NCBI GenBank assembly: GCA_030446505.1 | Contig: JAUJND010000005.1 | Coordinates: forward strand, 1-64,000 | DNA length: 64,000 bases | Source: Chroococcidiopsidaceae cyanobacterium YX2bin18 | GTDB taxonomy: Bacteria > Cyanobacteriota > Cyanobacteriia > Cyanobacteriales > Chroococcidiopsidaceae | Reading direction: 5' to 3' | Shown: positions 37,517 through 47,708 of the stretch, in pieces | Layout of the letters: the number at the start of each line of letters is the position of its first letter | Numbering within the stretch: the stretch's first letter is position 1 | Translations under genes and position numbers: made by a program | The notes under the pieces: generated by a model | Database searches by the model: none | What the model saw: the letters and a program-made list of their open reading frames with translations, nothing else | Told to the model about the DNA's origin: nothing

Positions 37517-38533
37517 ATGAATTTTCAGACAGCAGTATCAGCAGCGTGGAATAAAATTCAGGGGATGCTTAATGGCTTCATTGTCATGCTGCCAAATCTT
37601 GTATTGGCAGTGATCGTCTTCGCAATCTTCTTTTTCGGCGCTAGGTGGTTTAAGTTCTTAGTCAAGCGCCTGACTCGCAGGCATCGACAGGCTCGGAATC
37701 TGGGGATGGTGCTGGGACGGTTGGCACAGGGAATAATCATTTTAATCGGTTTATTTGTTGCGTTATCTGTAGTCATACCCACGTTCAAGGCAGGGGATTT
37801 AGTGCAACTGCTAGGTATTAGTGGTGTCGCTATTGGCTTTGCATTCCGCGACATCTTGCAGAACTTCCTGGCAGGTATCCTGATTTTGCTGACAGAACCG
37901 TTTCAGATCAACGACCAAATTGCCTTCAAAGGCTTTGAGGGAACGGTTGAAGATATTCAAACCCGTGCTACAACTATCAGAACTTACGATGGACGTCGCA
38001 TCGTCATTCCCAACTCGGAGCTTTTTACTAATTCAGTTACCGTTAATACCGCCTTTGAACACCGCCGCCTGGAGTACGATGTTGGCATTGGCTATGGCGA
38101 TGATATCGAAGAGGCAAAGCAGTTGATGCTGGAAGCAATTGATAGCGTGAACGAGGTATTAAAAGATCCGGCTCCCGACGTGCTGGTAATGGAACTTGCC
38201 GAAAGTACTGTCAATATTCGCGCTCGGTGGTGGATTGCGCCGCCACGACGGGCAGATGATCTCTATTCGCGGGACAAAGTTCTAACTGCGATCAAAAATA
38301 AGCTGACTGCTAACGGAATTGATATGCCTTTCCCTACACGGCAGATCCTATTTCACGACCAAACCGAAGATACAGACGGCGATCGCTCTGGGCAACGTGA
38401 AGGATGGCCCGCTGGCAACAAGAAAGTGCCAAAGCCGCGCAGCATTAGCGGTTCACTCAGACGGCTTGCCGAGATCCGGGCGCAAAGAGATGGGAATGGG
38501 AGCGATCGCACGCCGACTGTCAACGATGGTTAA
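37517..38533 (+). CDS. MscS-family small-conductance mechanosensitive channel
   Basis: Three N-terminal membrane helices (VMLPNLVLAVIVFAIFFFGARWF, LAQGIIILIGLFVALSVVI and the pore helix LGISGVAIGFAFRDILQNFLAGILIL) are followed by the beta domain (EPFQINDQIAFKGFEGTVEDIQTRATTIRTYDGRRIVIPNS). The alpha/beta vestibule (YDVGIGYGDDIEEAKQLM) comes next. This is standard MscS architecture: a plasma-membrane valve opened by hypo-osmotic tension. A basic low-complexity tail of about 50 residues (GNKKVPKPRSISGSLRRLAE) is an extra. It is the third gene of the cluster and lies 9 bp before the DUF389 gene, with TAAGGAGG between them. Confidence 0.92.
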   Translation: MNFQTAVSAAWNKIQGMLNGFIVMLPNLVLAVIVFAIFFFGARWFKFLVKRLTRRHRQARNLGMVLGRLAQGIIILIGLFVALSVVIPTFKAGDLVQLLGISGVAIGFAFRDILQNFLAGILILLTEPFQINDQIAFKGFEGTVEDIQTRATTIRTYDGRRIVIPNSELFTNSVTVNTAFEHRRLEYDVGIGYGDDIEEAKQLMLEAIDSVNEVLKDPAPDVLVMELAESTVNIRARWWIAPPRRADDLYSRDKVLTAIKNKLTANGIDMPFPTRQILFHDQTEDTDGDRSGQREGWPAGNKKVPKPRSISGSLRRLAEIRAQRDGNGSDRTPTVNDG

Positions 38534-38542
38534 GGAGGTAAT

Positions 38543-39826
38543 ATGCGCCAACTACTTGTCCAAGTTCCCCGCGGGTGTGGGAGAAATGTCCTTGACATCG
38601 CCAAAGCTTGTGACGGCACGAATCTCGTCCAGTTTGAAGCGTGGGACAGTGAAAAACAACTGGATGTGGTAATCGTCCATGTCTCCAACCAGAAAGTTGA
38701 GGAACTGCTCTTAAAGTTGGAATTGCTCCCATCCCTTCACATTACCCTGATGCCACATGGGGTCATCCCAATGATGCCACCAGCGTCTGAGATACCTCAG
38801 CAGGTCAAGAATGTGGAGGCTCGCAGCCCTATTGAGATATTAATCGCAGGGCTGCAAAGCGTTGGTTCGTGGAAAGGCTTTCTGGGATATGCTGCGGCTG
38901 CGGGTGTGGTAGTTTGGATCGGCTTGTTCACAAATACCAGCTATCTTCTAGTCGCTGCTATGCTGATTGCACCGTTTGCAGGACCAGCAATGAACACAGC
39001 GATCGCCACAGCGCGCGGGGATACACGCTTGCTCAAACGCACTCTGTTGCGCTACTTCGTGGCTCTTGGGGTGACAATTGTGGTGGCTGGGGCGCTGAGC
39101 CTCATCTTCCAGCAGGAAGTTGTAACTTCCTCCATGAGTGCAACGAGTACCGTGTCAGTAGTAGCGGTGCTGCTTCCCTTGGTTGCGGGAGCAGCGGGCG
39201 CTCTTAACCTCGTGCAATCTCAAAGAAGTAGCCTCGTGTCGGGTGCAGCCGTGGGGATGCTAGTTGCCGCTTCCTTAGCACCGCCAGCGGGACTGGTTGG
39301 CATGGCGATCGCGATAAATCGATGGGACATGGTTCAAAATGGCTGCTTTGTGCTGTTGCTGCAACTAATCGGAATCAATTTGTCAGCCTCTATTGTTTTC
39401 CGTATCTACGGTCTGTCAGCTCGTGGAGTGCGCTATGAGCGCGGTAAAAAATCGATTTTTCCAGCTGCCCTTGCAGTCACAATTTTGGCTCTAGTAGGCT
39501 TGCTGGTCTGGCAGTTTTCCGCCTCCCCAGAGCTTGTGCGTGGCAGTCGTTCGCAACAAGCCAATGCCGAGATCAAGAAGGTGGTGAACAATAGTGGTCT
39601 TGCAGAACTGGTAGAGGCTGATGTTCGTTTTCCCAGCCCTAACATCAAAGGTCAGAACACACTACTGGGTACTATTTATGTCCAGCGTCGGGCGGGTGTC
39701 AATCCGTCAGATCAGGAAATCGGCGATCGCTTAACGCATGATATCCAAACCCACTTACTTAAGCAGGGTTTTAACATCACACCGCTAATCGATGTCAGTG
39801 TTCTTAAGACACCAAATATTAACTAG
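38543..39826 (+). CDS. DUF389 membrane protein with N-terminal sensor-like domain
   Basis: Residues 1-90 (MRQLLVQVPRGCGRNVLDIA..., LDVVIVHVSNQKVEELLLKL) form a small alpha/beta domain. Six or so membrane segments follow with the DUF389 signature TNTSYLLVAAMLIAPFAGPAMNTAIATARGD and VSGAAVGMLVAASLAPPAGLVGMAIAINRWD. A soluble tail of about 100 residues ends the protein (IGDRLTHDIQTHLLKQGFNIT). The family's function is unknown. A near-ideal ribosome-binding site (AAGGAGGTAAT) precedes the ATG and overlaps the end of the MscS gene region, so tight co-expression is likely. A relic of a similar gene lies at 34950-35051. Confidence 0.87.
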   Translation: MRQLLVQVPRGCGRNVLDIAKACDGTNLVQFEAWDSEKQLDVVIVHVSNQKVEELLLKLELLPSLHITLMPHGVIPMMPPASEIPQQVKNVEARSPIEILIAGLQSVGSWKGFLGYAAAAGVVVWIGLFTNTSYLLVAAMLIAPFAGPAMNTAIATARGDTRLLKRTLLRYFVALGVTIVVAGALSLIFQQEVVTSSMSATSTVSVVAVLLPLVAGAAGALNLVQSQRSSLVSGAAVGMLVAASLAPPAGLVGMAIAINRWDMVQNGCFVLLLQLIGINLSASIVFRIYGLSARGVRYERGKKSIFPAALAVTILALVGLLVWQFSASPELVRGSRSQQANAEIKKVVNNSGLAELVEADVRFPSPNIKGQNTLLGTIYVQRRAGVNPSDQEIGDRLTHDIQTHLLKQGFNITPLIDVSVLKTPNIN

Positions 39827-39873
39827 AGTTTCGTCATGCAACGCCCAAAGCCTTTCAAGGCGAATGTTAGCAA

Positions 39874-41193
39874 ATGAAAATCAAGCTGAGTAAACTATGG
39901 GACACGCTCCACTCCAGCTACTGGTTCGTGCCAACAATCATGGCAATTGTAGCGATTTCCCTAGCATTCACGACGCTTTCGCTTGACCGAGCAGGCACTG
40001 CACCGATTGAGAAGTTTGGCTGGATCTACACTGGTGGACCGGATGGCGCGCGATCGCTACTTTCGACCGTTGCGGGTTCCATGATTAGCGTTGCTGCTAC
40101 AGCCTTCTCAATCACAATTGTTGCACTCCAGCTTGCGTCTGCCAATTTCGGTCCGCGACTACTACGTAACTTTATGCAGGATACAGGTAATCAAATTGTT
40201 CTTGGTACCTTCATCGGCACGTTTATTTACTGCTTGCTTGTACTGCGGACTATTCACGGAGAAGATTACAACATCTTTGTGCCGCAGCTCTCAGTTACAG
40301 TGGTCATTGTGCTAGCGATTGCGAGCATTGGTGTGCTGATTTACTTTATCGATCACGCCTCAACCATAATTCAGGCATCGCACATAATTTCTGAAGTTAG
40401 TGCAGATTTGAAAGATGCCATTAATCGGCTGTTTCCAGAAAAGATTGGACATAGTGTAACCCAACACAAGCGCTCCTTTGGAGAAATTCCAGCAAATTTC
40501 GACTCGGAAGCTTGCCCAATTAAAGCCAATGGCAGCGGTTATCTCCAATCAATTGATGACAAGAAATTAATGCAAATCGCTTGTCAGCACAACCTCCTGG
40601 TGCGCCTCAAGTATCGACCAGGAAAATTTGTTGTCCAAGGCAGCGATCTCGTCATGGTCTTGCCTGGGGAACGGGTAAATCGGAAACTTAGCGATCGCAT
40701 CAACGATGCCTTTATTTTGGGCAAGGAACGTAATGAGCAGCAGGATGTAGAGTTTCCCATCAATCAGCTGGTCGAGATTGCCCTCCGCGCCATTTCTCCT
40801 GCCGTCAACGATCCGTTCACCGCGATTCGATGTATTGACCGCCTAAGTGTTGGGCTGTCCCACCTAGCTCAAAAGGATTTTCCATCTCCATACCGCTACG
40901 ATGATGATAACAACCTGCGCGTGATTGCCCCAGGAGTAACGTTTGCCGGACTAGCCGACGCCGCCTTTAACCAAATTCGCCAGTACAGCACCTCGGATGT
41001 AGCAGTGACAATTCGTTTGTTGGAGGCGATCGCAGTTATCGCGCCTTACACCCGTAATAAAGAAGCTCGTTCAGCGTTACTGCGTCATGCCGACATGATT
41101 CAGCGTGGCAGCCTCGAAGGGGTGTCGGAGGAGTTGGACCGTGCTTGTGTTGAGGAGCGATACCAGTTAGCGGTGAAGGCTTTACAGCAATGA
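39874..41193 (+). CDS. DUF2254-family membrane protein
   Basis: This 439-residue protein starts with a four-helix membrane domain (SSYWFVPTIMAIVAISLAF, LLSTVAGSMISVAATAFSITIVALQLASANFGPRLLRNFMQD, IVLGTFIGTFIYCLLVLRTI, VTVVIVLAIASIGVLIYFIDH). A soluble domain rich in ISPAVNDPFTAIRCIDRLS-type sequence follows. These are the DUF2254 hallmarks; no function is established. The membrane signature resembles a channel or sensor but this is inference. It is the last gene of the exchanger/MscS/DUF389 cluster, 47 bp after DUF389. Confidence 0.87.
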   Translation: MKIKLSKLWDTLHSSYWFVPTIMAIVAISLAFTTLSLDRAGTAPIEKFGWIYTGGPDGARSLLSTVAGSMISVAATAFSITIVALQLASANFGPRLLRNFMQDTGNQIVLGTFIGTFIYCLLVLRTIHGEDYNIFVPQLSVTVVIVLAIASIGVLIYFIDHASTIIQASHIISEVSADLKDAINRLFPEKIGHSVTQHKRSFGEIPANFDSEACPIKANGSGYLQSIDDKKLMQIACQHNLLVRLKYRPGKFVVQGSDLVMVLPGERVNRKLSDRINDAFILGKERNEQQDVEFPINQLVEIALRAISPAVNDPFTAIRCIDRLSVGLSHLAQKDFPSPYRYDDDNNLRVIAPGVTFAGLADAAFNQIRQYSTSDVAVTIRLLEAIAVIAPYTRNKEARSALLRHADMIQRGSLEGVSEELDRACVEERYQLAVKALQQ

Positions 41194-41206
41194 AGCAACA
41201 GGAATA

Positions 41207-41902
41207 TTATTGCATCGGCAAGATCACTTCTAGCCTAGACCAGCGATCGCCCAACAACCCAGCTAAAGCCCTTAACCCCCATTCCTCACAGCGGCGATGA
41301 CCGACTGCAATCACACTAATTCCAGTTTCAAGTACGGCAGTTTGAGCAGGCTTTCTTAATTGCCCCGTAATATACAGATTAGCGCCACGATTTGCTGCCT
41401 CACGTACTAAAGCATCAGTCATTGCCCCAACAACAGCTACCCGCGAAACTTCACAAGCATCACCACGAACTGTGTCGTAGCCACCGAATATCTCGTCTAC
41501 ACAACAACAGTAGCCCGCGCAACTCTGGGTGGGAATATTTCCAATCATGCCAATTGGTCGCCCTTGTTCGCCTAACACCTCTAAATTAGACATCCCTAGC
41601 ACTGTGGCAAGTCGAGGATTGAAACCGAGTGTTAAGTTCTGATCAAAAGCTAGATGATAAGCTAATACGCCAATATCGGCTGCTAATTGCCCCGGCTGGA
41701 GTTGCCAAGGTCGATGTAAAAATAAAGCATCTAATTGTTTGGCACTCGCCCATTGAGCTAACCCCGACCAAGGTTCTAGTGCTAGTCCAAAACGGCTGAT
41801 TAAGCGCGTTGACGGTATATACACACCATGAGGGTCATCACCAAAGTACTCAACCGCAAAAAAATAATCCAAAAATTGGGCAATATCATTTAGACGCATC
41901 AT
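41207..41902 (-). CDS. Nif3-like dinuclear-metal hexameric protein (DUF34)
   Basis: The NIF3 family landmarks are LDALFLHRPW (first metal His), GVLAYHLAFDQNLTLGFNPRLATVLG, VSRVAVVGAMTDALVREAANRGANLYITGQ and VIAVGHRRCEEWGLRALAGLL (last metal His and Glu). The protein binds two metal ions and forms hexamers; proposed roles include GTP cyclohydrolase-like or metal-insertion functions, none settled. At 231 residues it is intact and cytoplasmic. The C-terminal domain is of the short, single-module type. It converges with the DUF2254 gene, 13 bp apart. Confidence 0.83.
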   Translation of the reverse strand: MMRLNDIAQFLDYFFAVEYFGDDPHGVYIPSTRLISRFGLALEPWSGLAQWASAKQLDALFLHRPWQLQPGQLAADIGVLAYHLAFDQNLTLGFNPRLATVLGMSNLEVLGEQGRPIGMIGNIPTQSCAGYCCCVDEIFGGYDTVRGDACEVSRVAVVGAMTDALVREAANRGANLYITGQLRKPAQTAVLETGISVIAVGHRRCEEWGLRALAGLLGDRWSRLEVILPMQ

Positions 41903-42007
41903 GCTTTATAGTCGTGGTGCGGTGTACTCAGGGCGATTTTCTCAAAAAAAGCCTTGGTGTAGATCTAACAATTTAATCTGACATTAAAACCCATATTGAG
42001 TGGTGGT

Positions 42008-42796
42008 ATGTTCATTAACCTGATTGCAGATTACGGTATTGGTGACCCAGCTTTTGCTGAAGTCGCACAGCGTCTATTAATGGCTCTACCTTCGTCACAG
42101 ATCAGCTTACTCTCAGTGCCTCCATTTAGCACCCTAGCCACTGGGTTCTGGATTGCCCAACTCGGTCTTAACCCAGGTCCTAGCGATCGCCTAATCTATC
42201 ACAATTGCGCTCCCCGTCAAGATGACGCTGAACCTAGACTAGATAATGAAGGTGAGGGTCTGACTTATGCCCTATTGCCGAATGGGGTGAAAGTGGTAGG
42301 AGTTAATGCGGGTTATACGCTTTCTTTGATTAAAGACCATGCTCAAGTTCTACATACAGTGAAGGTTTCGCGGGGAGGATCGCAGTTTAGATCGCGTGAT
42401 GTTTTCCCAACTGCGGCGGCGGCAATCGCTTTGTCAGATTTCAGTCTTTTAGGAGAAGTTCTAAAACCCAGTCAAATTCCAGATCTGCCTAATGATCGCG
42501 TTGCCTGGATTGATGGCTACGGTAACATTAAAACTACAATTCCTGCCCATACACTCAACCTCAACCCGGAAGCAAAGGTAGTGATCCGAGTTGGAGATGT
42601 AGTCAGTGATGCCGTGTACTCAGATGGCAGTTTTAAAGTGCCGCAGGGAACTTTGGCATTTGCACCAGGAAGTTCTGGTTGGTTAGGTACTAAGGGTGAA
42701 GAGGTGCGGTGGATGGAACTATTTTTGCGTGGTGGCAGTGCTTGGGAACGTTTTGGTAGACCCCGGATAAATCAGGTGGTAACTCGCCTTAATTGA
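42008..42796 (+). CDS. SAM hydrolase/hydroxide adenosyltransferase (DUF62)
   Basis: I take ATG 42008 (MFINLIADYGIGDPAFAEV); TTG 41996 adds four residues. The family's N-terminal nucleotide-binding Asp motif appears as LIADYGIGD, and further landmarks are PNGVKVVGVNAGYT, RDVFPTAAAAIAL and VAWIDGYGNIKTTI (the conserved DxFGN-like block). These enzymes hydrolyse S-adenosylmethionine to adenosine and methionine. The cyanobacterial version is about 260 residues, as here. It is cytoplasmic and divergent from the Nif3-like gene, with about 100 bp between the starts. Confidence 0.8.
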   Translation: MFINLIADYGIGDPAFAEVAQRLLMALPSSQISLLSVPPFSTLATGFWIAQLGLNPGPSDRLIYHNCAPRQDDAEPRLDNEGEGLTYALLPNGVKVVGVNAGYTLSLIKDHAQVLHTVKVSRGGSQFRSRDVFPTAAAAIALSDFSLLGEVLKPSQIPDLPNDRVAWIDGYGNIKTTIPAHTLNLNPEAKVVIRVGDVVSDAVYSDGSFKVPQGTLAFAPGSSGWLGTKGEEVRWMELFLRGGSAWERFGRPRINQVVTRLN

Positions 42797-42863
42797 GGGA
42801 GGAATAGGATTGTGGTGGCGATCGCTTGGGCTAACGGCGATCACCACCGCATCCGCAGTCTAG

Positions 42864-44306
42864 TTACACCTCTACGGCAAGTGAGGCTAATTGCTGCTGA
42901 GATAACCCTGGTTTTGCTGGCTCTACTTCATCAGGTAAATTGCGGATGGATTTATACAATTGAACGTACTCTTTGGCGGATTTCTGCCAACTAAAGTCTT
43001 GGCTCATGCCGCGCTGCTGGAGCGATCGCCAGTCTTGTTTATAGTGGAAGCCTTCCCAAGCACGTACCATGCAGGTGTAAAGGTCTAGCGGTTCGTAGCG
43101 GTCGAAGCAGTAGCCAGTACCTGTATGCTGCGTGGGGTCGTGGTGGAAAATGGTGTCAACTAAGCCGCCAGTACGCCGCACAATCGGCACGCAGCCATAA
43201 CGGAGAGCCATCATTTGGCTAATACCGCAAGGCTCAAAACGGCTCGGCATCAAGAAGGCATCGCTACCAGCATAGATGCGTCGAGCCAAAGCATCGTTAT
43301 AGAGGAGATACGTTGCCATCCGACCAGGATAGCGGGAAGCCATCTGCCACATTTGGGTTTCGTAATTGCGATCGCCTGTTCCTAGCAGCACAAATTGAGC
43401 ATCTGTATAAGCTAGGAAGCGATCGAGTGTTTGCAACACTAGGTCAATACCTTTTTGTTCTACTATCCTAGTTACCATGCCAACCAAAAAAGCACCTGAG
43501 TTGACTTGTAAACCAACTTCTTCTTGGAGAGCAATTTTGTTTGGCTTACGTTGTTCTAGGGTGTCGCTGGTAAAGGTTTGCGGAATGTATTTGTCCTCCG
43601 CTGGGTTAAAAACCTCCGTGTCAATGCCGTTGATAATGCCGGACAACTTACCACTGATGAAAGACAGCAAGCCTTCTAGCTTTTCACCGTACTCTGGTGT
43701 CTGAATCTGCGCTGCATAAGTCGGAGAAACAGTGTTGACGCGATCGGCAAACTGCACCGCAGCTGCCATTGTGTTATGACCCTGCATATACCAGGGACAC
43801 CAGGTAATTTTTTCTAAATACCAGCGCCACGGTCCTTGATAGGCAAGGTTATGAATCGTAAACACGGTATTTATATCTGGGGATTGGTGCATCCAGACCG
43901 GGATCATCCCTGTGTGCCAGTCATGGCAGTGGATAATTTCTGGTTTCCAGTAATTCCAGCAAAACTCAGCTGCTCCATTAGCAAATAGGGTAAACCGCCA
44001 ATCTTCATCTTCCCCACCATAAATGCGGCGGGGTAGGAACGTGGGATGACCAAACAGGTACAAGGGAACATCCGTGCTAGGTAGAACAGTCTCGTAGACC
44101 GCGAAACCCTCAAACATGGCATAACCCTGCCAGATTGGATCTTGAGGAATCTCCATTTTGTCCGGCAGCATTCCATAGTAAGGCATGAAGATCCGCACAT
44201 CATGACCCATTGCTCTTAAGATTTTGGGCAAGGCACCAACAACATCCCCCATCCCCCCAACTTTGGCAATAGGAGCTGCTTCTGCGGCAACAAACAGAAT
44301 TCGCAT
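42864..44306 (-). CDS. glgA: Glycogen synthase, ADP-glucose-dependent
   Basis: GT5 family enzyme adding glucose from ADP-glucose to glycogen. The N-terminal KVGG motif ([20 protein letters not shown]) binds ADP-glucose. [56 protein letters not shown] and [33 protein letters not shown] are the other conserved blocks. At 480 residues the length is normal and the frame is intact. It lies upstream of nothing obvious in the glycogen pathway here. About 200 bp separate it from hemC, which has the same direction. Confidence 0.94.
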   Translation of the reverse strand: MRILFVAAEAAPIAKVGGMGDVVGALPKILRAMGHDVRIFMPYYGMLPDKMEIPQDPIWQGYAMFEGFAVYETVLPSTDVPLYLFGHPTFLPRRIYGGEDEDWRFTLFANGAAEFCWNYWKPEIIHCHDWHTGMIPVWMHQSPDINTVFTIHNLAYQGPWRWYLEKITWCPWYMQGHNTMAAAVQFADRVNTVSPTYAAQIQTPEYGEKLEGLLSFISGKLSGIINGIDTEVFNPAEDKYIPQTFTSDTLEQRKPNKIALQEEVGLQVNSGAFLVGMVTRIVEQKGIDLVLQTLDRFLAYTDAQFVLLGTGDRNYETQMWQMASRYPGRMATYLLYNDALARRIYAGSDAFLMPSRFEPCGISQMMALRYGCVPIVRRTGGLVDTIFHHDPTQHTGTGYCFDRYEPLDLYTCMVRAWEGFHYKQDWRSLQQRGMSQDFSWQKSAKEYVQLYKSIRNLPDEVEPAKPGLSQQQLASLAVEV

Positions 44307-44465
44307 CTTGACCTTTGTGTCCCCTGAATATATTTAGCTAAATGGACTTGAAGCCCACTCATATAATTTTTAAGTTAGAGTTGCAGAAATCGCAAATTTA
44401 TAGCAGTGTTTTTTTGAGAAGTTCTATCGGATTCCTAACAAGAATTTCTTACAGCAAAAAATGTT

Positions 44466-44490
44466 TCCCCCGGATAAATTTATCCGAGGG
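44466..44490 (-). terminator. Terminator downstream of hemC
   Basis: The palindrome CGGATAAATTTATCCG is extended by a C/G stretch. On the minus strand it reads CCCTCGGATAAATTTATCCG, then GGGG, AAACA and TTTTTT. It lies 24 bp past the hemC stop and before glgA. Confidence 0.65.
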
Positions 44491-44513
44491 ATGATTAATT
44501 TAGCCTGATCATT

Positions 44514-45482
44514 TTAGCCGCGCTGGACTGCTTTAAAGATTTCCGCCAAAATTTCCGTAGCTCCTTGTGTCCGCAAGCGTTGTGCTAGTTCAATGCCTAA
44601 CTGTTCTGCATTGGCTACAGTACCAGTAACAGTATCTTTCACTAGCCGTTGACCGTCTACACTGGCTACTATGCCCGTTAGTGTTAACGTCTCTTTATCA
44701 AGCTGAGTATTAACACCAATTGGCACTTGGCAGCCACCTTGGAGTTCTCGCAAGAAGGCACGTTCAGCCAAAGCGCGATCGCGTGTGGGAGTGTGTTCGA
44801 TTGCCTTAAGGAGTGATAGCACTTCTGTATCGTCAGCACGGCATTCAATTCCCAAGGCTCCTTGCCCGACTGCATGGAGGGAAACTTCATCTGGTAGAAC
44901 TTGATGAATGCGATCGCTCATTCCTAAGCGTTGCAACCCAGCGACTGCTAAAATAATCGCATCATATTCACCCGCATCAAGTTTAGACAGGCGCGTATTC
45001 AAATTGCCTCGGATATCTTTAAATGCTAAATGGGGGAAGTGGTGGCGTAGTTGAGCTAGTCGCCGCAGAGAAGATGTACCTACTACCGCGCCCTCTGGAA
45101 GTGTGTCAATTTGGTGCTCTCGGTGCTTCTGGTGTACAACAAGAGCATCAGCTGGGTTTTCCCGTTCTGTGACGACTCCCAAAACTAACCCTTCTGGTAA
45201 CTGAGTCGGTAAATCTTTCAGCGAATGAACTGCAAAGTCAATTTCGTGGCTTAACATCCCGACTTCGAGTTCTTTAGTAAACAATCCCTTGTCACCAATC
45301 TTGGCTAGGGCAACATCCAGAATTTTGTCGCCTTGAGTAGACATTGTATGGACTTCAAACGTGCGCTCAGGGTAGCTTTTTTGCAGTTGTTCTTGCACCC
45401 AGTAAGTCTGGACTAAAGCCAGTTGGCTTTTGCGAGAACCAATGCGAATTGTGCGGGGAGGACTGGAAACAGCAAAAGACAT
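44514..45482 (-). CDS. hemC: Porphobilinogen deaminase (hydroxymethylbilane synthase)
   Basis: Condenses four porphobilinogens to hydroxymethylbilane in tetrapyrrole synthesis, feeding chlorophyll, haem and bilins. Landmarks are [60 protein letters not shown] (catalytic Asp region), [39 protein letters not shown] and the dipyrromethane-cofactor Cys in [12 protein letters not shown]. The 322-residue protein is intact and cytoplasmic. Its own terminator follows at 44466-44490. Confidence 0.95.
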   Translation of the reverse strand: MSFAVSSPPRTIRIGSRKSQLALVQTYWVQEQLQKSYPERTFEVHTMSTQGDKILDVALAKIGDKGLFTKELEVGMLSHEIDFAVHSLKDLPTQLPEGLVLGVVTERENPADALVVHQKHREHQIDTLPEGAVVGTSSLRRLAQLRHHFPHLAFKDIRGNLNTRLSKLDAGEYDAIILAVAGLQRLGMSDRIHQVLPDEVSLHAVGQGALGIECRADDTEVLSLLKAIEHTPTRDRALAERAFLRELQGGCQVPIGVNTQLDKETLTLTGIVASVDGQRLVKDTVTGTVANAEQLGIELAQRLRTQGATEILAEIFKAVQRG

Positions 45483-45757
45483 AAAGCAGTTTTTGAAAAA
45501 AGCAAATAATATTACGCTTATCTAGCCTACCGCAGTGCTTGACCCGAAAGTATTTAGTATTGCCTGATTGCTCCTAATTTAGGTAATGAACTATAAATAA
45601 GTAGCAGCAAAAAAATAGCGTACAATTGCTAAAGCTTGGAAAAAGTTTTGGTGACACTCGGTAATTATCCTGTTTGTGTCGAGATATTCAGGCTGATAAA
45701 TTAAGCTAAACAGACTTAAGCCGATTATCTCAATCGTCACTTGCGACACCGAAAGCC

Positions 45758-46522
45758 ATGAAACCCCCAATTTTAGCTACCCTAGCACTGCTGATAACAC
45801 TTTGCCTAACAACCCCAGCAGCTGCAAATTCCGAAAATACTAGACAGCTACTGGCAACCAAAGAATGTCAAAGTTGTGAACTAAGTGGTGTCGGTTTAGT
45901 TTTAACTAACCTAGCTGGAGTTAATCTCAGTGGAGCTAATCTTAGCGGTGCTAATCTTAGTCGGGCTAACCTGAGTGGGGCAGATTTGCGTAATGCAAAT
46001 CTCAACGGTGCTTCTTTGTTTGGCGCAAACTTAGACGGGGCAAACTTAAGTGGGGCTAATTTGAGTGTTGCTGATTTGAGAGATAGCTACTTAGGTAATA
46101 CAGATTTTACTGGTGCTGACATGAGCGGGGCTAACTTGCAAGGAGCAATTGGCATACCTGCTCAGATTGGTAAAGCTGGAGATTTTTATAGCTGGGGTAT
46201 AGCGCAAGGTCAAAAAGGAGACCCCAAAGGAGCGATCGCCTATTTTAATCAGGCACTAAGTATTAATCCTAACTTTGCGGCTGCTTACTTGGCGCGTGGC
46301 GTTGCCCACTACCAATTATTTGAACGACCCGCAGCGCTGCAAGATGCCCAACAAGCTGAAAAACTGTTTCTAGCTCAAGGAAATACCCAGGCTTATCAAA
46401 CAGCCCAGGCTTTCGTTAAAGAGCTACAAACACCCCAAAATGCATCTCAACCTAAAAAGAAACCAAGTTTTATGAATTTCCTGGGTTCGATCGGCTCAGT
46501 TTTACTCCAGTTTTTGCTTTGA
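45758..46522 (+). CDS. Secreted pentapeptide-repeat protein with TPR tail
   Basis: A signal peptide (residues 1-23, [21 protein letters not shown]) is followed by an ECQSCELSG cap with two Cys. About 17 pentapeptide repeats of the A(N/D)LSG type come next (residues 40-130), which fold as a right-handed quadrilateral beta helix. After a linker, residues 145-215 form a TPR-like pair ([28 protein letters not shown]). The C-terminus ([18 protein letters not shown]) is hydrophobic. Such proteins are common in cyanobacteria; a binding or scaffold role in the periplasm or thylakoid lumen is inferred. The TenA gene starts 9 bp after its stop. Confidence 0.82.
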   Translation: MKPPILATLALLITLCLTTPAAANSENTRQLLATKECQSCELSGVGLVLTNLAGVNLSGANLSGANLSRANLSGADLRNANLNGASLFGANLDGANLSGANLSVADLRDSYLGNTDFTGADMSGANLQGAIGIPAQIGKAGDFYSWGIAQGQKGDPKGAIAYFNQALSINPNFAAAYLARGVAHYQLFERPAALQDAQQAEKLFLAQGNTQAYQTAQAFVKELQTPQNASQPKKKPSFMNFLGSIGSVLLQFLL

Positions 46523-46531
46523 TATTTACTA

Positions 46532-47158
46532 ATGACTGTATCTCACGAATTATGGCAAGCAAATCAAGATTTAGCGCAAGCTTGCTTAGCACATCCTTTT
46601 GTCCAAGGTATTGCCAACGGTACCCTTGAGCGGAAAAAATTTGCTTACTATGTTGGGCAAGATGCGTTTTTTTTAGAAGCCTTTGCTCGTGCATACAGCA
46701 TAGTAGCTGCTAAGTCACCAGACTGGGCGGGATTTAATGTTTTCCACAACCTCGCGGATAGCGTGCTGGAGGAACTTCGTCTCCATCAAGCCTATGCCGC
46801 AGCCTGGGAAGTTAACTTACATTCTGTTGAACCGGAACCAGCTACACGCCGTTACACCGACTTTCTGCTGGCTACTGCCTGGGGTAGTGATGTGGGTTTA
46901 ACAACTGCCGCTATGTCTCCTTGTATGCGTCTGTATGCATTCTTGGGACAACAACTGGCTCAGAATGGAGTTCCAAACCATGAATATGCAGACTGGATTC
47001 GCACTTATAGCAGCCCAGAGTTTGAGCCGCTGGCTCAACAATTGGAGAGTGTAGTAGAGCGGTATACTAGCGCCACGCCGCAGGTACATTCGACCTACCG
47101 CTATGCCATGTTATGTGAACGAGACTTTTTTCAGGCGGCATGGTTAGAGTCAAGTTAG
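46532..47158 (+). CDS. TenA-family protein (thiaminase II-like)
   Basis: This 208-residue all-helical protein has TenA signatures: LWQANQDLAQACLAHPFVQGIANGTLERKKFAYYVGQDAFFLEAFARAYS at the start (active-site Asp and Tyr region), AMSPCMRLYAFLGQQL with the catalytic-type Cys, and the Glu near the C-terminus (CERDFFQAAWLE). TenA enzymes hydrolyse aminopyrimidine products of thiamin breakdown, returning hydroxymethylpyrimidine to thiamin synthesis. No other thiamin genes or TPP riboswitch are seen nearby. The tight 9-bp link to the pentapeptide gene suggests co-transcription. Confidence 0.85.
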   Translation: MTVSHELWQANQDLAQACLAHPFVQGIANGTLERKKFAYYVGQDAFFLEAFARAYSIVAAKSPDWAGFNVFHNLADSVLEELRLHQAYAAAWEVNLHSVEPEPATRRYTDFLLATAWGSDVGLTTAAMSPCMRLYAFLGQQLAQNGVPNHEYADWIRTYSSPEFEPLAQQLESVVERYTSATPQVHSTYRYAMLCERDFFQAAWLESS

Positions 47159-47220
47159 TTGATTTTGAGTCTATATTTGCAGATACTTAGGCTCGCCGAC
47201 TCAAAAAAACGAGGCTCAGT

Positions 47221-47708
47221 ATGAATGCTCAATTAACCACCACCGAAATCAATACTGTGCGGGAGATATTGCAGAATTACAGCCCCGCTCAGCAGGCACT
47301 AGCTACCTTGGAAGAACACGACGGCAGAATTGATGCCTCGTTTGATGAGTTGTGGGTTGAGAAAAATGGGTCGCCGCCAACCTACGATTTAAAATCTCTC
47401 AGGGAGGTAACGCTCAAGGTACTTCGTAAAGAACTTTGCGGCAAGGATGACAGCTTTCGCACCAAAGTCTTGGAGTACAACAAAAATCCAGGAGTACGCC
47501 TTTGCTGACAGGATTGATTGTTTACCTGGTAGGAATAGCTGGATTGCCAATTGATCCGGTGATCGCTACAGTTATTGTCCTGTACATTCTTAAAGTCGGA
47601 CTCAATATCTTTTGCGAATACACGGAACCACCCACCGCGCAGGAGTGAAAACGCTCAGAACGCCTAGCAGAGCAGTTGCGGGCTTTAGGTGTTGCTCCCG
47701 ATGCCTAG
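47221..47708 (+). pseudogene. Cyanobacterial membrane protein of unknown function, broken
   Basis: The first frame (MNAQLTTTEINTVREILQNYSPAQQ..., 95 residues) is a helical acidic head. One base shift near 47495 opens into TPLLTGLIVYLVGIAGLPID, then PVIATVIVLYILKVGLNIFCEYTEPPTAQE, with two membrane spans. A TGA at 47646-47648 follows, and the same frame continues KRSERLAEQLRALGVAPDA to TAG 47708, which looks like the true end. So one frameshift and one nonsense codon break a gene of about 162 codons. I do not recognise the family. Confidence 0.6.

Noticed and set aside
46370-46531. TPP riboswitch upstream of the TenA gene
   Set aside because: The 9-bp gap to the previous gene leaves no room, and no CTGAGA-type core is visible.
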